The notes below the pieces were generated by a model. That model did no database searches. It had not been told where the DNA came from and worked only from the letters and a program-made list of their open reading frames with translations. This document shows, in pieces, positions 47,428 through 56,219 of a stretch of 64,000 bases of DNA. The stretch spans positions 1 through 64,000 of the forward strand of contig JADFYG010000012.1 of assembly GCA_015233155.1 (NCBI GenBank), written 5' to 3'. The stretch comes from Candidatus Rifleibacteriota bacterium. Its GTDB lineage: Bacteria > Muiribacteriota > Ozemobacteria > Ozemobacterales > Ozemobacteraceae. A program made the translations under genes and the position numbers. Within the stretch, counting starts at the first letter, position 1. Each line of letters starts with the position of its first letter.

Positions 47428-48875
47428 AATTAATTGAGTCGAGAGACAAAAATACGAATCGCGAAGTTCTTCTCGTCAATCCTCCGCTGCTTTGGGGCCA
47501 GGAAGACCGCCTCGATATCAAACCCCCGATAAATCTCATATATCTCGGAACCTGGCTTAAACACCGAAACATCGACGTCGAAGTACTTGACGTGGTTTCG
47601 ACAGGCATGACACTGTCGAAGGTTGTCGAACACATCGTCTTACGTCGGCCACGATTTCTTGGTGTTCCCATGTATCAGGGATCGCGAGAAACCGCACTCA
47701 CGTTGTGCCGCGAGGTGAAGCAACTGCTTCCGGACACTGTCATTGTCGGCGGAGGTCCGCTGATGACAACATTCTACGATGATCTGTTGCGTGATCCGGC
47801 CATAGACATTGGCGTAATCGGAGAAGGGGAAGTGACTCTCGAAGAGCTGGTTCGCGCCGGTCCCGGCGCAGATCCTCGAAATATCCCGGGGTTGGCCTTT
47901 CGGACAAATGACAGCCCGGGTTCAGTCATGCGAAGTGCTGATCGAGCTCCTATCGAGTCACTGGACGGCCTGCCATATCTCGATTACGGACTTATCGACC
48001 AGCGACCATATTATGCATTTCATGAGCGCCTCAACATGCCGCGCTGGCTGTTTCTGTCTTCATCGCGCGGGTGTCCTTTCGCGTGCGTGTTTTGCGCCAC
48101 CCCCGTTCTGTGGCCGGGAAAAATGCGCCGCCTTTCTGTTGAGCGACTGATGGACGAAATTCATTACCAGCGAAAACTGGATCCGGGAATAGGGATCGGC
48201 TTTATGGATGACTCTTTTTTTTCGGACAAGCCGTGGCTGAACAGATTTTTTAAGGCAGTTGCCAGAGAGAAAATTCGATACTGCTGTATCGGGCGCGCGG
48301 ACCATCTCGAACCGGCTGACGTGGAAAACCTTGCCAGAACCGGGTGCCATTATGTTGCACTCGGAGTTGAAACCGGCAATCAGATCCGCCAGAAGACGAT
48401 CAGGAAATATCTGGATCTGTCTAAAGTCCGACGTACCGTTCAGGCATTAAGTCGGCATAAAATAATTTGCAAATGCTTTTTCATACTGGGTTTTCCGGAT
48501 GAAACCCCGCAGGAAATGGTCGAAACGGTGAACTTCGCCGTCGATCTGAAGCGTGATGGCATGGATGAATGCAATATATTTCCCCTTTCGCTCTACCCTG
48601 GAACCGAGCTTGCGAAGGGGTACGACCGCTCGGGTTTTCGTTCTGATATTTACAAAGGCTTCGATCGCGGGAATCGACCTATCGAAGAGCTCAGCAAAGA
48701 CGAGGACCATGGTGAAAAACGGCTTTCAATCTACTCGTCGGTCCCCTCGGCCGACCTGAATTCATGGCTGGGTCACGAAGCGCTGCTTGCACTGGTCAAG
48801 CTTGCCTATAACAAAGTGGAAAAAAAAGAGTATCTGACCCTGGAAGAGTTGAGGGCTGCAACGGGCAGAGGATAA
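47424..48875 (+). CDS. B12-binding-domain radical SAM enzyme
   Basis: The N-terminal cobalamin-binding-like domain (REVLLVNPPLL, PPINLIYLGTWL, VEVLDVV, and FLGVPMYQGSRETALT) precedes a radical SAM core with CPFACVFC (Cys217, Cys221, Cys224). This matches class-B radical SAM methyltransferases and related enzymes; the substrate is unknown. The conserved N-terminus is open in frame but contains no ATG, GTG or TTG between the upstream stop (47364) and GTG 47592, which is too late. The most plausible start is CTG at 47424, which overlaps the preceding TGA as CTGA; an ATT at 47433 or a local sequence error are alternatives. Confidence 0.7.
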   Translation: MKLIESRDKNTNREVLLVNPPLLWGQEDRLDIKPPINLIYLGTWLKHRNIDVEVLDVVSTGMTLSKVVEHIVLRRPRFLGVPMYQGSRETALTLCREVKQLLPDTVIVGGGPLMTTFYDDLLRDPAIDIGVIGEGEVTLEELVRAGPGADPRNIPGLAFRTNDSPGSVMRSADRAPIESLDGLPYLDYGLIDQRPYYAFHERLNMPRWLFLSSSRGCPFACVFCATPVLWPGKMRRLSVERLMDEIHYQRKLDPGIGIGFMDDSFFSDKPWLNRFFKAVAREKIRYCCIGRADHLEPADVENLARTGCHYVALGVETGNQIRQKTIRKYLDLSKVRRTVQALSRHKIICKCFFILGFPDETPQEMVETVNFAVDLKRDGMDECNIFPLSLYPGTELAKGYDRSGFRSDIYKGFDRGNRPIEELSKDEDHGEKRLSIYSSVPSADLNSWLGHEALLALVKLAYNKVEKKEYLTLEELRAATGRG

Positions 48876-49999
48876 CGGACGAGGTGGCTGAGCTGTTCAC
48901 GGTCATTTCTTAAGCCATCCCGACCGGACCAAATTCAGATTTCCTGATCCGGAAACGATTTTATCAGTGTTTCAGAGCTTTTTACCGGAAATGCAAATGG
49001 CACTTTTTCGCACATTTACTATGTACCTCCAAACACAGCGATCTCAGCTATGGATAAGCATTTTTCGTATTTTATTTTCCTTTTTGCGTATGTACATAGG
49101 TGCCGTTTCATTTTCCTTCGAGATCAGGAAGTCTGAAATTGTCGTATCGCCCCCTGGTGGCATAAGCGCTTAATCTTTCTTCTTGCTTTTTTTCCCAGAA
49201 CGAGTAAATTGCTAATAGAACTACTTATATATTATCGTTTTCGTTTGCCCCCCCTTCGCCGGGCAGAGATAAATAGTTAATCGAATGGTTTATATATTAT
49301 CTTTTTCGATATAGTCTGCCTTGTCTTCTGCTTTTTTTAGAAAATACTTTTTGTTACACCAAAAAAGTCAAATTTCCCCTAAATAGCAGGGTAATTTAAT
49401 TCTCTGTCGCCGAATAGCTTGAATAGTACGGTATCACTTTGAGGTAGGGTGGGACCGCCGAAGGTGTGAAAAAATGACCCTTCGAGAAAATCAGGTTAGC
49501 AGTATTTATGAAAACAAGGTCGGGGAAGTTCGCGGAAGGACAGTAGCGAAGCTGTCCGAAATGGTCTGAGACCGAACCCGAAGGCTTGTCATGCCGGCCC
49601 ACGATGGGCCGGCACCCCGCAGATCGCCAGGAGGGCGATTCTAAGGGGTTCTGGCAAGCCTTCGAGGAGAGGTTCTCAGCAACCATTTCGAGACAGCGAA
49701 GCGTTGTCCTGGAGCGAATTTCCCCGACCGGAATTACCAGGGTATATTTTTTCACACCTTCGCCGGGCACGCCGAGAAAGCTCGTGGCAAAAAACACGGC
49801 GCGCCCGGCGGTCGCAGCCCTACCGGTCGAGAATTAAATGACCCTGGCAAAATAGAGAGGTGAGTTTTATTCGAAACAACTCAATCTGAAAATCGACCTC
49901 CCTCTTATGAATTTCCCTTTCCTCAGGAGAAGGAGTTCGTAAGTTAATAATATTCTTATTCTTCTGTGTATTACTAAATTTTAATAACGGGAGGAATAT
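48876..49999. other. 1.1-kb intergenic region with repeats
   Basis: Two AT-rich near-repeats with the common word ACTTATATATTATC (about 49205-49240 and 49268-49305) lie near the start. The 304-bp fold-back element (49459-49762) and its outer hairpin arms occupy the centre. The final 200 bp includes the ribosome binding site GGGAGG of the CMD-family gene. Frames that cross it fall in the repeat or are too short to support. Confidence 0.6.
49453..49813. repeat. Fold-back element, copy A (304-bp core with outer arms)
   Basis: The core, 49459-49762, has perfect 17-bp terminal inverted repeats (CGAAGGTGTGAAAAAAT and its complement). It folds nearly end to end around a central TGCCGGCCCA hairpin (49592-49614). 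Further paired blocks include AGGTCGGGGAA with TTCCCCGACC. It lies inside outer arms GACCGCCG (49453-49460) and CGGCGGTC (49806-49813), as in the hairpin family at 53150 and 57392. Confidence 0.8.
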
Positions 50000-50389
50000 A
50001 TGACTCGTCCAGAAATTTACCGGGAAATGGAAGAAATATTCGGGCTCGTTCCAAGTTTTTTCAAGACCTGTTCTGATGCCACACTTGGCTTAGAGTGGCG
50101 GCTTTTCAAGAAGATCGAAATAGATACGGTGGCACTTCCTAATAAAACCAAGGAGCTCATAGGTGTGGCTCTTGCGGCAAGTCTGCGCTGCCGATACTGC
50201 AGCTATTTCCACACGAAAATGGCAAAATTAAACGGGGCAAACGATGAGGAGATTGAAGAGGCTGTTCATTTAGCCAAAGCGTCCGCGGGTTGGAGTTCTT
50301 ACGTAAACGGATTGCAGATCGATTTCGAGAATTTCAAATCCGAGGTCGACAGGGCCTGTGAGCATGTCAGTAAACTTATGAGTAAATGA
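50000..50389 (+). CDS. Carboxymuconolactone-decarboxylase (AhpD-like) family protein
   Basis: A 129-residue protein with the CMD/AhpD redox motif CRYCSYFHTKMAKLNGA (CxxC followed by His, about residues 63-79), preceded by KELIGVALAASLR. Members include peroxidase-like AhpD and lactone decarboxylases. The CxxC-xxx-His spacing favours an AhpD-type thiol redox role. A strong GGGAGG site precedes the ATG. It stands alone between two repeat elements; no alkyl-hydroperoxide reductase is near. Confidence 0.8.
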   Translation: MTRPEIYREMEEIFGLVPSFFKTCSDATLGLEWRLFKKIEIDTVALPNKTKELIGVALAASLRCRYCSYFHTKMAKLNGANDEEIEEAVHLAKASAGWSSYVNGLQIDFENFKSEVDRACEHVSKLMSK

Positions 50390-50412
50390 AGTTTCGCACC
50401 TTTCCAGAAATC

Positions 50413-50504
50413 AAGGTCGGAGAAATTCGCCGAAGGACAGTAGTGAACCGGTCCTCGGCAAACAGAGAGAGCGGCGTGCTGTTCTGGAGCGATTTTATCC
50501 GACC
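50413..50504. repeat. Internally deleted derivative of the fold-back element (copy C)
   Basis: It keeps the word AGGTCGGAGAAATTCGC and the following GAAGGACAGTAG of copies A and B, and their reverse end TTCTGGAGCGATTTTATCC. About 200 bp from the middle is missing. The remaining arms still pair (14 of 16 in the outer block). It directly adjoins the dispersed repeat at 50507. Confidence 0.65.
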
Positions 50505-50506
50505 GA

Positions 50507-50650
50507 CATGACTACCAAAGAAGATTAAATATTTACGGCACGTTGCACCAATCGAGATTCCTCGCATTCAGTCGGAATGACAAGCAATACTGTCATTTCG
50601 ACCGAAGGGAGAAATCCCAGTTAACCGGTCAGCACCCTTTGTTAAGCACG
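50507..50650 (-). repeat. Dispersed repeat, copy 3 (inverted)
   Basis: On the minus strand it reads as the element at 31096-31233, from AACAAAGGGTGCTGACCGGT through TTTCTCCCTTCGGTCGAAAT and GTCATTCCGACTGAATGCGA to GGTAGTCATG. With copy C it fills the 322-bp gap before the gene at 50712. Confidence 0.8.
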
Positions 50651-50711
50651 CTGACCGGCGTATAAGGTGCAAAAGCCTAAATTAAGAATAAATCAGATAA
50701 GGAGATTATTT

Positions 50712-51017
50712 ATGCGTGTGATGTTGACTGTTAAGCTCCCCGTTGAGTCATTTAATACGGCCGTTCGCTTGGGAAATGCCGGAAAGATCATCTCCAAAAT
50801 AATGGATAAAATGAAACCAGAAAGCGCGTATTTTACTGAAATCAATGGAAGTCGTGGAGGGTACTTTGTGATTAATGTCGACAACCCATCACAAATACCC
50901 GTCTACGCAGAGCCTTGGTTTCTCAACTTCAATGCCGAATGCCATTTCCAAATCGTCATGACACCTGAAGATTTGAAGAATTCCGGAATCGATGATATAG
51001 GGAAAAAATGGGGCTGA
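50712..51017 (+). CDS. Small alpha/beta protein of unknown function
   Basis: A 101-residue protein beginning MRVMLTVKLPVESFN. Predicted alternating strands and helices suggest a compact ferredoxin-like alpha/beta fold. AAGGAG eight bases upstream marks the ATG at 50712; the open frame extends 15 codons further without a better site. The family resembles small stress- or panthothenate-like domains, but none is recognised with certainty. A textbook terminator follows. Confidence 0.6.
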   Translation: MRVMLTVKLPVESFNTAVRLGNAGKIISKIMDKMKPESAYFTEINGSRGGYFVINVDNPSQIPVYAEPWFLNFNAECHFQIVMTPEDLKNSGIDDIGKKWG

Positions 51018-51417
51018 CCCTTTCTCCTGTTCTTTCTCCTGATTTTCTTTTGGGCTTTCGAGCCCTTTTTTTTTGCCAATTTCAACTAAGATACTGTTTG
51101 TGAAGTTTCGCTCTTTTTCACCATTTTCTTTATCTCAGTCGGCTCTGAGAATCAGAAGAACGGCTATGCCGCCATACTTATGATATAGTTAGAAGCTCCA
51201 TTGACAATAAATGCCTGGGGAAACACCATGAAAAGGGAAAATACTATTTTGCTTTTTCACGGTTGCCATATGATAAGAGAAAATTGAAACGACCCGTTGA
51301 GAAACAAAATGCGGATACCGGAACTGCGTATAGGCTGCGACTGCCACAATGCCCTGCCGGCGTAGCATACTTTTAACCAATGGCGCAGATTATCATGGAT
51401 TCACGAAGGAAAGTAAT
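51018..51417. other. 400-bp intergenic region
   Basis: It holds the terminator of the small gene (51052-51074) and, at its end, the GAAGGAAAG ribosome binding site of the B12-type radical SAM gene. Nothing else recognisable. Confidence 0.5.
51052..51074 (+). terminator. Intrinsic terminator
   Basis: GGGCT-TTCG-AGCCC stem (51052-51056, 51061-51065) followed by nine Ts. Confidence 0.9.
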
Positions 51418-53049
51418 ATGGGAAATCAGTTGAAACACTCCGCCAACATGAAACCAAGACTTCTTCTGACAACAGCCATTGGCCCGTTTGGTGAAATGGA
51501 CGGTGCCAGCATTAACGATATCCATGAAAGTCGCATGACGCACTGTCAGGGTATTTTTACCCAAAGAAGCTACTACCCGGCGCTGCCGTTGTACATTTTG
51601 GCTCAGAACATAACCGCTCCTGCAACGGTTCTTGAGAATCCAACTCTGGCGGACTTCGAAGCGGAAGTCAAGACTGGCTACGACTACATAGGAATCACAT
51701 TTCCGCCCATATTCCTGGCCAAAGTCTATCATATGTGCATGATGATTCGCTCACTTGCACCGAATACCAGGATAATATTAGGTGGTTACGGCGTGTTCTG
51801 TCTCGAAGAAAATGTCGGAATCGCACGTAAGGTCAAAGAGCTTGCCCATCACGTTTGTCGGGGTGAAGGTGTTCGTTTCCTGAGAGAACTCCTGGGGGAG
51901 TCTCTCGAACGACCCATCACACAAAATCTCCCACGCAACTACACCTATTTCATGGATCAGCCGGCATCCGTTTTGTGCAACCTGGTCTCATCGCTTGGTT
52001 GCAACAATGATTGCGAATTCTGCGGAACATCTGCCTTCTTCAATCACAAGAAGGTGTATCTGTTGTCTCCTGGCCAACTTTGGGACCAGATGAAAAAGAA
52101 TGCGTTATCTGACAAATCAGAGCTGACCTGGATATATGACGAGGATTTTTTCGACCCGCCCGAATATGCGCGTGAGTTCGGCAAACTCATAAAGGCCCAA
52201 AGTGAGGTCCCGAGACACAAAATCAACTGGGGGGCCCTGGGCAGCGTTCGAAGCCTGTCGCAGTTCAGTATCGAGGAATTCCACGAAATGGGAGTAAACC
52301 ATATCTGGGTTGGAATCGAATCGAAGTTCTCCGACTTGCCAAAGAGGCAAGGGAAAGATATTCGTGAGTTGTTTGAAACCTTTCACAGCGCTGGAATCAT
52401 GACCATCGGCTCATTCATCATCGGCCAGGACTGCCAGACCCCTAAAAATATTGAAGAAGACATTGCTTTCTTCGCAGACATAAATCCGACCTTCACTCAG
52501 GTTACGGGGCTGCTGCCATGCCCTGGAACAAAGCTGTGGAAAAGACTCGAGGCGGATAATCGTCTGGGGGATTTCGAAAATATTTCCTGGGAAGACTATC
52601 ACATGTTCCACGTTCATTATAAACCGAAATATCTTGCTGACGAAGACGTGCTCAAATACATCAGAATGACGTATGAACGTTCGTTTAATAAATGCGGTCC
52701 ATCCATTCTGCGCGCCATGGAGGTCCATCTTAACGGACTCCTTTTCAGTAGGCGGTCACATAATCCACTTATTCAGGCGAGAGAGAATTATTACACAAAT
52801 ATGTGTCGACAGATTTACCCGGTTCTTTTTTCGATTAAACTTTTCGCGCCAAGCCTGGAAGTTGCAAAACGAGTTGATCAGATGAGACGCACTTATCACA
52901 AATTGCTCGGAACCTCTACTCTTCAGGCACGGGCAACTGCCATTGGAGCGGCCATTGGGGCAGCTTTTCTCAAGATCCGGCCGAAATCATGGGCAAAAAA
53001 AATAGACCGAGTCTCCCGAATAACACGTTTTAACGGTGCCACTAACTGA
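51418..53049 (+). CDS. B12-binding-domain radical SAM enzyme
   Basis: The N-terminal 190 residues resemble a cobalamin-binding Rossmann domain (YIGITFPPIFLAKVYHM, RIILGGYGVFCLEE). The radical SAM core follows with CNNDCEFC (Cys195, Cys199, Cys202), IYDEDFFDPPEYARE and IGSFIIGQDCQTP. The C-terminal 170 residues are helical. The start is ATG 51418 with GAAGGAAAG upstream; an earlier in-frame ATG at 51349 has no site. The substrate is unknown and no tailoring gene lies nearby. Confidence 0.8.
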   Translation: MGNQLKHSANMKPRLLLTTAIGPFGEMDGASINDIHESRMTHCQGIFTQRSYYPALPLYILAQNITAPATVLENPTLADFEAEVKTGYDYIGITFPPIFLAKVYHMCMMIRSLAPNTRIILGGYGVFCLEENVGIARKVKELAHHVCRGEGVRFLRELLGESLERPITQNLPRNYTYFMDQPASVLCNLVSSLGCNNDCEFCGTSAFFNHKKVYLLSPGQLWDQMKKNALSDKSELTWIYDEDFFDPPEYAREFGKLIKAQSEVPRHKINWGALGSVRSLSQFSIEEFHEMGVNHIWVGIESKFSDLPKRQGKDIRELFETFHSAGIMTIGSFIIGQDCQTPKNIEEDIAFFADINPTFTQVTGLLPCPGTKLWKRLEADNRLGDFENISWEDYHMFHVHYKPKYLADEDVLKYIRMTYERSFNKCGPSILRAMEVHLNGLLFSRRSHNPLIQARENYYTNMCRQIYPVLFSIKLFAPSLEVAKRVDQMRRTYHKLLGTSTLQARATAIGAAIGAAFLKIRPKSWAKKIDRVSRITRFNGATN

Positions 53050-53149
53050 AGCCCCCCTGCTGGGAAAACACACTAACAACTCAGGAATGGTCTATCATAC
53101 GGTTCTCGACAAAACGAAGACCCTCAGTGCGAAACCATGATATGGACGT

Positions 53150-53193
53150 GACCGCCGGACATATCGAAGCGCAAAGCGGCGCTCCCGGCGGTC
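53150..53193. repeat. ACCGCCGG/CCGGCGGT hairpin in a 348-bp gap
   Basis: GACCGCCGG (53150-53158) pairs with CCGGCGGTC (53185-53193). The same arms occur at 57392-57448 and around the copy-A element. The rest of the 53050-53397 gap holds the ferredoxin terminator and no gene. Confidence 0.7.
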
Positions 53194-53348
53194 GTGTTGT
53201 TCTGCCACAGAACTTTCAATGCGTTTGCCCGTGCCCTCCTGGGCAAGTCTCAATCGATAACCGACTGTACGTTATGCATGCAAGAAGACGGTTACAAAGA
53301 TGATCGGATAATCCCCCAAAAGTGAAATCAATGTTTCAAAAATGGAAC

Positions 53349-53377
53349 AAAAAACCCGCTTCGCGAAGAAGCGGGTT
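53349..53377 (-). terminator. Intrinsic terminator of the ferredoxin gene
   Basis: On the minus strand AACCCGCTTC pairs with GAAGCGGGTT and is followed by a T-run (53349-53354 as As on plus). It lies 21 bases past the ferredoxin stop. Confidence 0.85.
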
Positions 53378-53397
53378 CGGACTGCCGAAAAACTAAA

Positions 53398-53568
53398 TTA
53401 CAGGCTGAGCGCCTCGACCGGACACGCGGAAACGCATGCGCCACACTCTATGCAGCCGTCATTCTTGTAGTTTGCCTTGCCGTCCTTCATTTCAAGGACT
53501 TCAACGGGGCAGGTCGTGATGCATGCGCCGCAACCTGTGCACTTTTTCTTATCAACTTTGATGGCCAT
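53398..53568 (-). CDS. 8Fe ferredoxin (two 4Fe-4S clusters)
   Basis: A 56-residue ferredoxin with two CxxCxxCxxxCP motifs: CTGCGACITTCP (residues 10-21) and CIECGACVSACP (39-50). These ligate two 4Fe-4S clusters as in clostridial-type ferredoxins. It would carry low-potential electrons, for example to radical SAM or reductive enzymes. Start: ATG with GGAG upstream, a strong promoter before it, a terminator after it; monocistronic. Confidence 0.9.
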   Translation of the reverse strand: MAIKVDKKKCTGCGACITTCPVEVLEMKDGKANYKNDGCIECGACVSACPVEALSL

Positions 53569-53612
53569 CTGGCATTCTCCTTCGCAATGTACCCCATGTC
53601 GGGGTTGCGAGC

Positions 53613-53641
53613 ATTTTACCTCATCATTTTAACCTTGTCAA
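53613..53641 (-). promoter_or_regulatory. Strong sigma70 promoter of the ferredoxin gene
   Basis: On the minus strand: perfect TTGACA (53636-53641), a 17-nt spacer and TAAAAT (53613-53618), about 45 bases before the ATG at 53568. Confidence 0.8.
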
Positions 53642-53713
53642 AAGGTGTGTTAGAATCCCTCGGATTTCGTATCTTCAACCGAGTGCCACGCATCATCCAG
53701 AATGGAGGAAACC

Positions 53714-55858
53714 ATGACCGGAGACTCAGTTCAGACACCTTTATTTCGATTAAAAGCCGCATTGAAGGCCAGTTCCGGCGGGAAGACGACTCAGCGTTAT
53801 CGTATCCCAGCCTTGTGGGCACCCGTCGGAGAAATTGCCCGGCCCGGCGACCCTTCTCGCGAAGTCAGTCCGGCGACTTTTTTCCTCTCCCATATCGATG
53901 CCATCGAACGCAATCAGATTTCGGGAATCGATCCGACACGGTCGCTCAATTCCCAGCTCAAGGGCGGAAACGGCGGGGAGTGGGTGACGCATGGATCCAT
54001 ATATAATCTCATGGTGCGCCTTTCCACAGCCTACGATCACGACGGGGATGGGAAACTGGGTGGCGCGGCTGCTGATCCAACGCTAAACTCTTCCGGCATC
54101 CGCGAATCCGGAACATTTTTGAAGGCAATCGCTCTGCTCGGGCATATTCGAAGCCTTGGAGCAACAACCATACACCTGCTGCCAGTCACAAGTATCGGCC
54201 ACGACGGCAATAAAGGAGTTCTGGGTTCGCCTTATGCCATAAAAAACGTTTATAAACTCGAAGCTTCGCAGGCAGATCCGCTGATTGATATGTCTGTCGA
54301 AGACCAGTTTCGGGCCTTCATCGAGGCCGCCCATCGCCTCGGCATGCGCGTGATCTGCGAGTTTGTCTTCCGGACAGCAAGCAAAGATGCCGACTGGGTA
54401 AAAGAGCACCCTGACTGGTTCTACTGGATTGACGCCAGGATTCCCGATCGCGCCCCCGGAGAGAAAGATCTTGAAAAAGCGAAAAAAGGATACGGAAATC
54501 CGATTTTCCCGCAAGACACACTGGAAAAAGTTAAAGACAAAGTCACCCGCAATGATTTTACCGAACTTCCGCCGCCGCCTGCCGAGTACCGCCGGTTCTT
54601 CAAGTTGCCACCCGCTTCTCCTGCACAGGTTCACATGAATGAAAAGGGACAATATCTAGGTACATCAGTAGATCCCGTATTCTTAAATAACGGGCAACTG
54701 TCCGAACCATCCCCAAATGTCGTTTCTTCATCTGCGGGCAAACAAACCGAGTGCAAGTCAGAAAAGTTGATAGAAACGCGCATTCCGGGAGCATTTGCTG
54801 ACTGGCCGCCGGACGACAACCAGCCTCCGTGGGGAGATGTCACATATCTTCGCATGTATATTGACGAAGATCCCGCTAATCCTCGATTCAATTATATAGG
54901 CTATAACACGATCCGGATGTATGATACCGCGCTGGCTCAGGATCGATTCGCAAATCGTCCGCTCTGGAACAAGATTCGTGAATTGATCCCATTCTATCAG
55001 GTACAGTATGGTATCGACGGCGTCATGGTCGACATGGGACATGCCGTTCCGGTCAAATTGATGCGCGAGATCGTCGATGAGGGACGACGCCACGACCCCG
55101 ACTTCGCGTTCCTGTCGGAGAATTTCGAGATCAACGAACACAGTATTACTGCCGGTTATAATGCCGTCGTTGGATATGCCTGGTGGGTGGAATATCGCCG
55201 CGAGGGCCTTCGTGATCTGCTCCAACACATCGGAGTGCGCGGAGTTCCGATTCCATTTTTCGGAGCGACGGAAAACCACAATACCCCGCGCGCAGCCGAG
55301 CGCGCAGGAGGAGAGCGGTATTCCAAATATGCTTTTCTGGTGAATACGTTTTTGCCGAACTCGATTCCTTTTATTCATTCGGGCAGCGAGCTTGGTGAAA
55401 CGATGCCGGTAAACACCGGCCTCGATTTCAAAAACGAAGACCTGGAAAGGCTGCGTGGAAAGCCATTACCCTTGTTCGACATAGCCGGCTTCGACTGGGA
55501 CAGACGGCAGGATATGCTGTCATTCCACAGGCGTGTCCTGGCTCTGCGGGAGGAATTACGGGATGCCGTCTCCGCCGGGATTCACGGTGGTTTCGCCGTC
55601 GTTGAAACAGGCCACCCCGATGTTTTCGCATTCGTACGCAAGGGCGGCGGCAAGGTCGCACTGATTCTGTTGAATCGGGATCTGGAAAAGGCTCAGGAAG
55701 GGAAACTTGATCTAAACGCGCATGGAGGTATGAATCTGAAGACTATTTCCGACCGTTTGATTGAGGGAAGTGACGCCCGGGCTATTCCTGTTGTCAATGG
55801 ACATGTGCGAATGACAATCGCTCCAGGTGATTGCCATCTTTTCAGCTGGACTATCTGA
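53714..55858 (+). CDS. GlgE/alpha-amylase-like GH13 protein
   Basis: A 714-residue GH13-superfamily protein without signal peptide. The barrel holds IHLLPVTSIG, the nucleophile region GIDGVMVDMGHAVP, and the acid/base region FLSENFEI. The last catalytic region reads GATENHNTPRA: the position usually filled by Asp (NHD) is Asn. The N-terminal portion resembles the maltosyltransferase (GlgE)-like group, suggesting intracellular glucan or maltosyl transfer. A GGAGG site marks ATG 53714; the earlier ATG at 53702 lies within that binding site. The substitution may be family-specific or may reduce hydrolysis. Confidence 0.65.
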   Translation: MTGDSVQTPLFRLKAALKASSGGKTTQRYRIPALWAPVGEIARPGDPSREVSPATFFLSHIDAIERNQISGIDPTRSLNSQLKGGNGGEWVTHGSIYNLMVRLSTAYDHDGDGKLGGAAADPTLNSSGIRESGTFLKAIALLGHIRSLGATTIHLLPVTSIGHDGNKGVLGSPYAIKNVYKLEASQADPLIDMSVEDQFRAFIEAAHRLGMRVICEFVFRTASKDADWVKEHPDWFYWIDARIPDRAPGEKDLEKAKKGYGNPIFPQDTLEKVKDKVTRNDFTELPPPPAEYRRFFKLPPASPAQVHMNEKGQYLGTSVDPVFLNNGQLSEPSPNVVSSSAGKQTECKSEKLIETRIPGAFADWPPDDNQPPWGDVTYLRMYIDEDPANPRFNYIGYNTIRMYDTALAQDRFANRPLWNKIRELIPFYQVQYGIDGVMVDMGHAVPVKLMREIVDEGRRHDPDFAFLSENFEINEHSITAGYNAVVGYAWWVEYRREGLRDLLQHIGVRGVPIPFFGATENHNTPRAAERAGGERYSKYAFLVNTFLPNSIPFIHSGSELGETMPVNTGLDFKNEDLERLRGKPLPLFDIAGFDWDRRQDMLSFHRRVLALREELRDAVSAGIHGGFAVVETGHPDVFAFVRKGGGKVALILLNRDLEKAQEGKLDLNAHGGMNLKTISDRLIEGSDARAIPVVNGHVRMTIAPGDCHLFSWTI

Positions 55859-55876
55859 TATGCTGGGTGCGCCCGC

Positions 55877-56180
55877 CGAAGCTGTGAAAAAATGGCCCTT
55901 CGAAAATAGTCAGGTTAGCCTTATTTGTGAAAACAAGGTCGGGGAAGTTTGCGGAAGGACAGTAGCGAAGCTGTCCGCAATGGTCTGAGACCGACCCCGA
56001 AGACTTGCCATGCCGGCCCACGATGGGCCGGCACCCCGCAGATCGCCAGGAAGGCGATTCTAAGGGGTTCTGGCAAGTCTTCGAGGAGAGGTCTCAGCAA
56101 CCATTTCGAGACAGCGAAGCGTTGTCCTGGAGCAAATTTCCCTGACCGGGATTACCAGGGTATATTTATTCACGCCTTCG
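55877..56180. repeat. Fold-back element, copy B (304 bp)
   Basis: It is the same length as the copy-A core (304 bp), with ends CGAAGCTGTGAAAAAAT and ATTTATTCACGCCTTCG, the shared central TGCCGGCCCA hairpin, and the words AAGGTCGGGGAAGTTTGCG and GCAAATTTCCCTGACC that pair across. It fills the 361-bp gap between the GH13 gene and the ADP-ribosylglycohydrolase gene. Confidence 0.8.
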
Positions 56181-56219
56181 CCGGACGCGCCGTTTTTAAA
56201 TGCGTGTAAGAGCTGTATT

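Noticed and set aside
48967..49173. 68-codon frame in the 48.9-50 kb gap
   Set aside because: Hydrophobic low-quality composition in AT-rich sequence with no ribosome binding site.
49396..49797. Minus-strand frame of 133 codons in the fold-back element
   Set aside because: It lies across the palindromic repeat and a similar frame appears at copy B (56060-56290); repeat-derived, without ribosome binding site.
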